In this document: positions 1 to 5,629 of the stretch, piece by piece
Layout of the letters: every line of letters starts with the position of its first letter
How positions within the stretch are numbered: the stretch's first letter is position 1
Assembly: GCA_036524155.1 (NCBI GenBank)
Contig: DATDCV010000107.1
Span: 1 to 12,734 of the forward strand
Direction: 5' to 3'
DNA: 12,734 bases
DNA from: DATDCV01 sp036524155
GTDB taxonomy: Bacteria; Verrucomicrobiota; Verrucomicrobiia; Limisphaerales; UBA8199
Made by a program: the position numbers and the translations under genes
Notes under the pieces: generated by a model
Database searches by the model: none
Told to the model about the DNA's origin: nothing
What the model saw: only the letters and a program-made list of their open reading frames with translations

Positions 1-315
1 TTGTGGGCTCGTAATCCACCGTCCCCGGATATCCTGGCCAGGTTCAAAGACCGCTTCGGCTTGTGGCTGGCAGCCGGCTCCCGTGAGGACATTGCGGGCA
101 GGATCTGGGACGCACACGCGCCGCTGCATCTGGCGCCGGAACGGCGCGCGATCGAACAGATGATTTCGCAGGCGGGGAACGTGCCCGTGGTTCTGGATGC
201 AGTCTTGACCAGCCAGGACGAGGAATATCTGGACGTGTCAATGCTGGAAGCGGCGGCCCGGAGCGGAGCCCGACCGCCTTATGCCGGTTCGGGTTCCAGC
301 GGCGAAAATCCTTGA
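1..315 (+). CDS. 3' end of an unidentified protein (possibly AAA+ ATPase C-terminus)
   Basis: An open frame enters from the left edge and stops at 313-315, giving about 104 residues. The TTG at position 1 is simply the window edge and need not be the start. The visible part begins with an Asn-Pro-Pro stretch, then a 'DRFGLWL' segment followed by a charged helix (SREDIAGRIWD). This loosely resembles the stretch after sensor 1 in MoxR-type AAA+ ATPases, where 'NP...LDRF' precedes the lid domain. The last 20 residues are Gly/Ser/Pro-rich and look disordered. It converges on infC across a 98-bp gap in which I see no clear terminator. The function is not established; the AAA+ reading is a weak guess, and codon use fits a real gene only moderately. 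Confidence 0.4.
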   Translation: MWARNPPSPDILARFKDRFGLWLAAGSREDIAGRIWDAHAPLHLAPERRAIEQMISQAGNVPVVLDAVLTSQDEEYLDVSMLEAAARSGARPPYAGSGSSGENP

Positions 316-413
316 GCCCGGGCGTTCTTCGGTGCGCGAGCTATGGGGGACCGGAGACCCCGCCGAGAAACACGCGCGCGCCATTCTGCCCCCTGGCCGC
401 ATTGCGAAAGAGA

Positions 414-1043
414 TTACTCCAGGGTAGCCCCTTTGGGCCGCTCGGGGCGAGCGGCGAGGTCCGGAGCAGGCAGCTTCCGGGGATTCTGAGCACGCTGGGC
501 GCGCGGCAGCGGGCTGAGGACCACATTGAGATCACGATCGCCCGCCATCTTGGGCGGCGAATCGGCCTGGCCATACAGCCCGACGTCTTTGACGAACTTG
601 TTCATGACTTCAAAGCCGATCTCCTTGTGCGCTTTTTGGCGCCCGCGGAAGCGCAGCTTCACACGGACCTTCATATCATCGCAAAGGAACCTGATGGCGT
701 GGTCCAGCTTGGTCGCGAGGTCGTGCGGATCAATGGTGGGCGAAATCTGAAGCTCTTTCATTCGACTCGCCGCCTGGCGGACATGGGAGTCTCTTTTCGC
801 TTCCTCGTACAGGAATTTACCATAATTCACGATACGGCAGACTGGCGGGACGGCCTGGGCTGCGATCTCGACCAGGTCCAGACCTTTGTTCTGGGCCAGC
901 CGCAGAGCGTCGTTGAGCGACATGACGCCGAGTTGCTGTTTGGCGTCGTCGATCACCCGGACTTCCCGGGCGCGGATTTTTCCGTTGCGGCGGTGTAGCG
1001 GCTCGCGGGAATGGAACGAACGAGACGGGAACGGGCGACTCAA
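414..1043 (-). CDS. infC: Translation initiation factor IF-3
   Basis: IF-3 binds the 30S subunit, prevents premature 50S joining and checks initiator tRNA and start codon. The 209-residue product shows the family pattern. An N-terminal domain opens with 'KIRAREVRVIDD' (about residues 22-33) and contains 'LGVMSLNDALRLAQNKGLDLVEIA' and 'PPVCRIVNYGKFLYE'. A Lys/Arg-rich linker follows, then a C-terminal domain with 'KELQISPTIDPHDLATKLDH', 'DDMKVRVKLRFRGRQ' and 'GDRDLNVVLSPL'. A basic Pro/Ala tail of about 30 residues extends past the usual end near residue 180. The start is TTG (complement of 1041-1043) with a G-rich stretch a few bases upstream; non-ATG starts are normal for infC. No rpmI or rplT follows it: L35 is encoded about 7 kb away and L20 is not in the window. 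Confidence 0.95.
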   Translation of the reverse strand: MSRPFPSRSFHSREPLHRRNGKIRAREVRVIDDAKQQLGVMSLNDALRLAQNKGLDLVEIAAQAVPPVCRIVNYGKFLYEEAKRDSHVRQAASRMKELQISPTIDPHDLATKLDHAIRFLCDDMKVRVKLRFRGRQKAHKEIGFEVMNKFVKDVGLYGQADSPPKMAGDRDLNVVLSPLPRAQRAQNPRKLPAPDLAARPERPKGATLE

Positions 1044-1417
1044 AGAGCCCCCACGGGTTTGAGGTTATTCATGCCAAAGGAGCCTGCGTCGGAAGTATAT
1101 GATTCGTCTCTAATACATCTTCAGTGTCCCATGCCCCGCCCGGTTGGCAAGCAATATGTCGGAGCTTCAATACCCTCTCAGGGCCGCTCTGAAGTCTGGC
1201 CGGTCCGTTCCAGATCCGAAATCTATTGCGCGGATTTTGCGGAATATCGCTTGCTATTGGCTGGGGAACATGCATTTTAGATGCGTCTAATAGATAGCTT
1301 GTCGCTTCCAGGACATGGTAAATCCTCAGGTGAACTTCGTTCAGTGATGATTTGAAACCCGAAGATCGGGAACAGTTTGGAGATAACAGGAGTAAACTAG
1401 GGACAGAGAAACATCAC
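1044..1417. other. Divergent intergenic region between infC and the RRM gene
   Basis: These 374 bp should hold promoters for both divergent genes. Short open frames on both strands here have no family-like composition, and I do not call them genes. It holds a candidate infC promoter (-10 at 1094-1099, listed separately) and an imperfect palindrome TAGATGCGTCTA at 1278-1289 followed by an A/T-rich stretch. I could not fix a convincing promoter for the RRM gene; weak -35-like TTGCTA at 1251-1256 and TTGTCG at 1299-1304 lack good -10 partners. Confidence 0.5.
1094..1099 (-). promoter_or_regulatory. Candidate -10 element for infC
   Basis: Read on the minus strand this is TATACT, five of six matches to TATAAT, lying about 50 bp before the infC TTG start. 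The matching -35 (TGAAGA, 18-bp spacing) agrees at only three of six positions. Position and orientation fit, but the evidence is only a short motif. Confidence 0.25.
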
Positions 1418-1726
1418 ATGAACACAAAGTTATTCGTCGGGAACCTTTCCTTCGACACAACCGAAAACGATCTGCAAGACGCCTTCGCGGCCCATGGCAC
1501 CGTGACTGAGGCGAACCTGATGATGGACCGCGCCACAGGCCGGCCTCGCGGATTCGGTTTCATCACTATGGCGACGCCGGAAGAGGCTCAGAAGGCAGTT
1601 GACGCACTGAACGGGACGATGCTCGGCGGTCGTAATTTGACCGTCAACGAGGCGCGGCCGCGGGAAGAACGCAGCGGCGGTGGACCGCGCTCGGGCGGGC
1701 GCCGCGAGTTTAGCCGACGCTATTAA
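1418..1726 (+). CDS. Single-RRM RNA-binding protein
   Basis: A 102-residue protein made of one RNA recognition motif and a short basic tail. RNP2 is 'KLFVGNLSF' (residues 4-12) and RNP1 is 'RGFGFITM' (about 43-50); both carry the aromatic residues that stack on RNA bases. The tail (about residues 80-102) is Gly/Arg/Ser-rich, as in cyanobacterial and verrucomicrobial Rbp proteins and plant glycine-rich RNA-binding proteins. It probably binds single-stranded RNA in the cytoplasm as a chaperone or stress-related factor; the targets are unknown. The frame is open from 1352, but I chose the ATG at 1418 because the fold begins immediately after it; an AGGGA at 1399-1403 is a rather distant ribosome site. 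The gene is monocistronic, ending 17 bp before a strong terminator. Confidence 0.93.
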   Translation: MNTKLFVGNLSFDTTENDLQDAFAAHGTVTEANLMMDRATGRPRGFGFITMATPEEAQKAVDALNGTMLGGRNLTVNEARPREERSGGGPRSGGRREFSRRY

Positions 1727-1743
1727 GCGAACACTCTGACACG

Positions 1744-1776
1744 AGGCGTGGGGCTGTGCGCCCCACGCCTTTTTTT
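1744..1776 (+). terminator. Rho-independent terminator of the RRM gene
   Basis: A perfect 10-bp stem (AGGCGTGGGG at 1744-1753, CCCCACGCCT at 1761-1770), extendable by one C-G pair to leave a five-base loop, is followed by seven consecutive T (1770-1776). It separates the RRM transcript from rpoD. It also shows that the longest rpoD frame, which would begin at 1756 inside this hairpin, is not the true coding start. Confidence 0.95.
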
Positions 1777-1822
1777 CTGGCCACGCCCGGCCGCCGGACG
1801 GGCATCAAGATTTCGGGATCGT

Positions 1823-1855
1823 TATATTGTTCGCGATCTGTTTACCCCATGTTAT
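1823..1855 (+). promoter_or_regulatory. Candidate rpoD promoter region
   Basis: Two readings are possible. TATATT at 1823-1828 matches the -10 consensus at five of six positions but has no -35; it would give a leader of about 14 nt before the ATG at 1849. Alternatively TTGTTC (1827-1832) and TGTTAT (1850-1855) with 17-bp spacing would start transcription near 1862 and force translation to begin at the TTG at 1948. The stretch is the only A/T-rich segment between the terminator and rpoD. Confidence 0.3.
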
Positions 1856-3789
1856 CCTCGCGGCTGCGGCTGGCTCGGGCCGCTGCGTTCAGCGCCGAGG
1901 CGGCCTCAGTCCGGAGCGCCGGCTTCGGGTCGACCGATCGTATCAAATTGAACCACAAAGCTAAAAATCGAAACGGCGCCAAAAAGCAAAGAGGCCCGAG
2001 GAAGGTCCACCGGTCGCGACGCCCTTTCATCTTTGGCGCGAAGGCAGCCGGACCCGGCGGATTAGAGTCGAAGAAACCTCGCCTCAACCTGGCCGGGACC
2101 AGCTCGGCTGCACAAGGCGGTGATGTTCACGCCCTGCTGGGAACCAAAGCCGTTGCTGGCGCACCGGGCGAACTGGCCGACCTGGCGGCAACGATCAAGA
2201 GTCTGCTGCAACTGGTGCGCGAACAAGGCCAGCTCACTTACGATGATATCAACGAGCTTCTGCCCGAGAACGTATCTCCCGATGCGCTGGACGCGCTATA
2301 TACGAGGTTGCGCAACCTGGGCATAAAGATCGCAGCGGATGCCGAGACCGAGAAGCCCAAGGCTGAGGAACCGGAGGCAGAGCGGAGCGGGCAGTTTGAC
2401 GCGCTCGACGACCCGATTCGTATGTATATGAACGAGGTGGGCCGGGTACCCTTGCTCACGCGTGAGGGGGAAGTTGAGATTTTCAGGCGTATTGAGCAGG
2501 CCGAACAGGAAATGAAATGCCTGGTTTACAGCCTGGGCTTCGCCGCCAAAGAGCACTGCGCGGTAGCCGAAAAGTTATTGGCCGAGCCTCCGAAGGAACG
2601 TTACGACCGCATCATTGCGGACAACCACGTCGTCAGTCGGGAACGGCATCTCGAGAACCTCCGCCGGCTGGTGAAAGGGACGAAGACGCTGGACGCGCAG
2701 GCGGATGAGTTGTTCAGCCGCTGGCAAGCCGGCCCCGCGTCGCAACGCCGCAGGCTCTCCGACCAGCTCCAGCGGGTCGAGAGAAAACTGAAGACCACCT
2801 TTCCGAAGTTTGTCTATCGGCCAAAAGTGTTGGAGGACATTGTGGCGGTGGCGAGCAATGTGCAGGCGAGATTCGAGACCGCCGGGCGGCGCCTCCGGGA
2901 GTTAGAGGACCAGCCCAAATCCAGTCGTGGAACAGGTGCTATCCAGCGGGAACGGGACGAACTCCGGCTTCTGGAGAAACTCATCCGCGCGCCGCGGGAG
3001 GAGTTTGGCCGAACGTTCAGCAGGCTGCAGGGCGCTGCCGCGCGCGCTCACCAGGCCAAATCCGACGTGGCCGAGGCGAACCTGCGTCTGGTGGTTTCCA
3101 TCGCCAAGAAATACGTGAATCGAGGCCAATCCTTCCTGGACCTGATTCAGGAAGGCAACATCGGATTGCTGAAAGGTGTCGAAAAATTCGAGTATCGCCG
3201 CGGGTATAAGTTTTCCACTTATGCCGTGTGGTGGATTCGGCAGGCGTTGACACGGTCGATTGCCGACCAGGCGCGGACGATCCGGATCCCCGTGCACATG
3301 ATCGAGATCATGACCAAACTTTGGCGCGCCCAGAAACAGCTCAGCCAGGAGTTAGGCCACGAGCCCACCGCCGAAGACCTGGCGGACGAGATGCACGTGC
3401 CGGTCTCGCGAATCGAGGCGCTGCTGAAGATGGCCCGGCAGCCGGTTTCGCTGGACGCAGCCGTCGGCGACGATGGGGATGTCAGAGTCGGCGACTTCAT
3501 CGAAGACAAGAGCGCGGAGAACCCCTCCGACGCGACCAGCCAGAGCATGCTCAAGGAGAAGCTCGAGGACGTTTTGACGCTGCTCAACGAGCGGGAACGG
3601 AGGATCCTCGAAATGCGCTTCGGGCTGGTTGATGGCTACGGTCACACGCTGGAGGAGATAGGTAATTTATACAGTGTGACGCGCGAGCGCATCCGGCAGA
3701 TTGAGGCCAAGGCGCTCCGCAAGCTACGGCACCCGACGCGGGTCCGTCACCTCCAAGGTTTCCTCGAAACGAAAGCGGACGCCGTCTAG
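1849..3789 (+). CDS. rpoD: Primary RNA polymerase sigma factor (sigma-70/RpoD)
   Basis: This is the housekeeping sigma factor. From the ATG at 1849 the protein has 646 residues. Region 1.1 is seen as 'LTYDDINELLP' at about 129-160 and region 1.2 as 'DDPIRMYMNEVGRVPLLTREGE' from 187. A non-conserved, Arg/Glu-rich helical insert covers about 220-400. Regions 2.1-2.4 span about 407-480 ('EANLRLVVSIAKKYVNRG', 'DLIQEGNIGLLKGVEKFEYRRGYKFSTYAVWWIRQA'), then region 3, and region 4.2 ('HTLEEIGNLYSVTRERIRQIEAKALRKLRH') from 599. Having region 1.1 marks it as group 1. The start is uncertain: the frame is open back to 1756 but overlaps a terminator. The only later start codon before region 1.1 is TTG at 1948, which would give a Lys/Arg-rich N-terminus. 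Neither has a visible Shine-Dalgarno site. A small L7Ae-like gene follows 11 bp after the stop, probably co-transcribed. Confidence 0.96.
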   Translation: MLSSRLRLARAAAFSAEAASVRSAGFGSTDRIKLNHKAKNRNGAKKQRGPRKVHRSRRPFIFGAKAAGPGGLESKKPRLNLAGTSSAAQGGDVHALLGTKAVAGAPGELADLAATIKSLLQLVREQGQLTYDDINELLPENVSPDALDALYTRLRNLGIKIAADAETEKPKAEEPEAERSGQFDALDDPIRMYMNEVGRVPLLTREGEVEIFRRIEQAEQEMKCLVYSLGFAAKEHCAVAEKLLAEPPKERYDRIIADNHVVSRERHLENLRRLVKGTKTLDAQADELFSRWQAGPASQRRRLSDQLQRVERKLKTTFPKFVYRPKVLEDIVAVASNVQARFETAGRRLRELEDQPKSSRGTGAIQRERDELRLLEKLIRAPREEFGRTFSRLQGAAARAHQAKSDVAEANLRLVVSIAKKYVNRGQSFLDLIQEGNIGLLKGVEKFEYRRGYKFSTYAVWWIRQALTRSIADQARTIRIPVHMIEIMTKLWRAQKQLSQELGHEPTAEDLADEMHVPVSRIEALLKMARQPVSLDAAVGDDGDVRVGDFIEDKSAENPSDATSQSMLKEKLEDVLTLLNERERRILEMRFGLVDGYGHTLEEIGNLYSVTRERIRQIEAKALRKLRHPTRVRHLQGFLETKADAV

Positions 3790-3800
3790 CATCCGAGGTG

Positions 3801-4133
3801 ATGAACAACGAAGGCCTCGCCAAGCCGGTGGAACGGCTGTTTCCGTTTGTGATGCGGTCGCGCATTCTGTTGGTCGGGCGCGAGACGCTGCTTCGCAACA
3901 AACGCAGGTTGCATTTCGTGTTGATCACGGACGACCTGTCGGAGGTCGGCCGCGCCGGAGTTCTGGCGGACTTCGCTCACTACCCGGTGGTCCAGCATTA
4001 CACCTCGGCGGACCTGGATGCATTTTTCGGGCTACGGGGAACGAAGGTGCTTGGCTTTGCGAAGTCGGGCCTGGCCCAATCCCTTTACGCGGAGCTCAAG
4101 CACTATCGACTTAACAAACCGCGGGGGCCGTAA
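3801..4133 (+). CDS. Small L7Ae/L30e-like protein downstream of rpoD
   Basis: A 110-residue basic protein. Its order of elements resembles the L7Ae/L30e/YlxQ fold: an early 'SRILLVGRETLLRNKRRLHFVLITDDLSE' (basic helix, then a hydrophobic strand ending in two Asp), a middle 'YPVVQHYTSADLDAFFGLRGTKVLGF', and a final helix 'SGLAQSLYAELKHYR'. Proteins of this fold bind kink-turn RNA or sit beside translation genes. The start is the ATG at 3801, with GAGG just before it; a GTG at 3798 is immediately adjacent. The gene lies 11 bp after rpoD on the same strand, consistent with one operon. The reading frame and neighbourhood are solid; the fold assignment is from pattern memory and the function is unknown. 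Confidence 0.8.
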   Translation: MNNEGLAKPVERLFPFVMRSRILLVGRETLLRNKRRLHFVLITDDLSEVGRAGVLADFAHYPVVQHYTSADLDAFFGLRGTKVLGFAKSGLAQSLYAELKHYRLNKPRGP

Positions 4134-4161
4134 CCAGGAAGCGCGGGCCCTTCAGGTCCGA

Positions 4162-5616
4162 TTATTCCATCGCTGACAAGACCTCGTCCAGGGACAGACG
4201 GGCGAACGTTGTGGCATAGTCGGACATTGCATAGGGGATGATGAGCTGGCGGCCGTGCAAGAGACCGCCGCAGGAATAGACCACGTTCGGGACGTAACCC
4301 TCGCGCTCGTTTTTGTTCGGCTTGATGAGTGGCTCGCGTAGCCGGCCGATCACTTTGGAGGGATCCTCCCGGTCCAGCAGAAACGCGCCGATGCAATACT
4401 TGCGCATGGGGCCCACGCCATGGCTGAGCACGAGCCAGCCGGCGTCGGTCTCAATCGGTGAACCGCAATTGCCCAACTGAATGAACTCCCAGGAGAAGAC
4501 CGGCTTCAGGACCATCTGGGTGGCATGCCAAAAGTGCAGATGGTCGGAGAACATCACATAAATGTTTTCGTAGTCCTGCCGGCCAAGCATGGCGTAATGG
4601 TCATTGATTTTCCGCGGAAAGAGCGCCATGCCCTTGTTCTGCACGGCCGGCCCGTTGAGCGTAATGAACCTGAAGTGGAGAAAGTCATGCGTTTCGATGA
4701 ATTGCGGCAGGATCATCTTGCCGTCGTACGCGGTGTAGGTGGCGTAAAAAGTGTGTGTGCCGTCGTCCTGCTGAAAGCGGACGAAGCGAGCGTCCTCGAT
4801 GCCGTTGCTCTGAGAGGGAGTGACCGGAAAGAGCACGCGCTCGGATAAACGGGAATCCGGCGCGAACTGCACTTCGTAGTTGGACTGCGCCAGCATCAGG
4901 ATTTTCCTCGCGGTCGCGCCGGTTTCCTGGTCGCGGGCGCGAAAATCTTCCGCTGCTTGAGAGAGGCGGGTGCGCAGATCGTCCAGCGTGAAGGACGGTC
5001 CCAAGGCCTGCAGCACCTGGCGGCTGAAATCCCCCACCAGGCCGAGTTCCTGCAGTTTCCGCTCGAAGGTGGCTCTCTCGTAGGAGGTGTTGGGCACCTG
5101 TGCGGGTTCGAGACAGTAGCGCGTGGGGGCATTGACAGTGATGTTGCTGTCGGCATCCAGGATCCCGGTGCGAAAGGTGATCGAGGAGATGTGGCCTTCG
5201 CCGGTGGCTCGCAGGCTCAGGATGAAACGCAATGCGCCGGGCGGGAGGGCCGATTGATCCGGATGTGGCACCATGGAGGGATTGAACAAAGCCGCGGCCT
5301 CGAGGGAATACTCGTGACTGAAGTAGGCGCCAAGCAGGAGTTGCCGTTGGTCAGAGAGGGGTTGCTCGGTGTGCAGGCAGTGGCGGACCTGCTCGAAACG
5401 GTCCTTAAGAAACGCGCCGATTTTCGAGTGGCGCTCACCAAATTCCATCTTCACCTGTTGCCAAAGAGCCCGCACTTCAGCCTCCGAAAGGGCCATGACC
5501 TGGGCGCAAATCCGCGCGGCCCGGGGGTCGTCCGGCTGAAGGAACGGCCGAAGCAGTACGCGCGTGCGGTCGGGGTGCAGAGTGAGTTGGGAGCGCTGAA
5601 CGGTGGCGGTTTTCAT
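4162..5616 (-). CDS. GH130-family mannoside phosphorylase/hydrolase-like protein
   Basis: GH130 enzymes act on beta-mannosides, mostly by phosphorolysis to mannose 1-phosphate, some by hydrolysis. Here a five-bladed propeller core is suggested by 'GIEDARFV', whose Asp (about residue 275) sits where family members carry the catalytic acid, by 'NKGMALFPRKINDHYAMLGR', and by 'GNCGSPIETDAGWLVLSHGVG' (about 382-402). At 484 residues it is longer than the usual 320-400, with about 150 extra N-terminal residues including a helical part and 'YSLEAAALFNPSMVPHPDQS'. No signal peptide is seen, so it is probably cytoplasmic. I chose the ATG at 5614-5616 rather than a TTG at 5649, because the TTG would overlap the upstream glycosyltransferase; the ATG leaves a 13-bp gap. 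The gene converges on the L7Ae-like gene with 28 bp between stops. Substrate and phosphorylase versus hydrolase activity are not decidable here. Confidence 0.88.
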   Translation of the reverse strand: MKTATVQRSQLTLHPDRTRVLLRPFLQPDDPRAARICAQVMALSEAEVRALWQQVKMEFGERHSKIGAFLKDRFEQVRHCLHTEQPLSDQRQLLLGAYFSHEYSLEAAALFNPSMVPHPDQSALPPGALRFILSLRATGEGHISSITFRTGILDADSNITVNAPTRYCLEPAQVPNTSYERATFERKLQELGLVGDFSRQVLQALGPSFTLDDLRTRLSQAAEDFRARDQETGATARKILMLAQSNYEVQFAPDSRLSERVLFPVTPSQSNGIEDARFVRFQQDDGTHTFYATYTAYDGKMILPQFIETHDFLHFRFITLNGPAVQNKGMALFPRKINDHYAMLGRQDYENIYVMFSDHLHFWHATQMVLKPVFSWEFIQLGNCGSPIETDAGWLVLSHGVGPMRKYCIGAFLLDREDPSKVIGRLREPLIKPNKNEREGYVPNVVYSCGGLLHGRQLIIPYAMSDYATTFARLSLDEVLSAME

Positions 5617-5629
5617 CAGGGCGGCCGGA

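Noticed and set aside
312..998. Long plus-strand open frame opposite infC
   Set aside because: It is antisense to the clearly recognisable IF-3 gene and its translation has no domain pattern.
1011..1280. Open frames on both strands in the infC-RRM intergenic region
   Set aside because: Low-complexity, family-less translations overlapping each other; the region must hold two divergent promoters.
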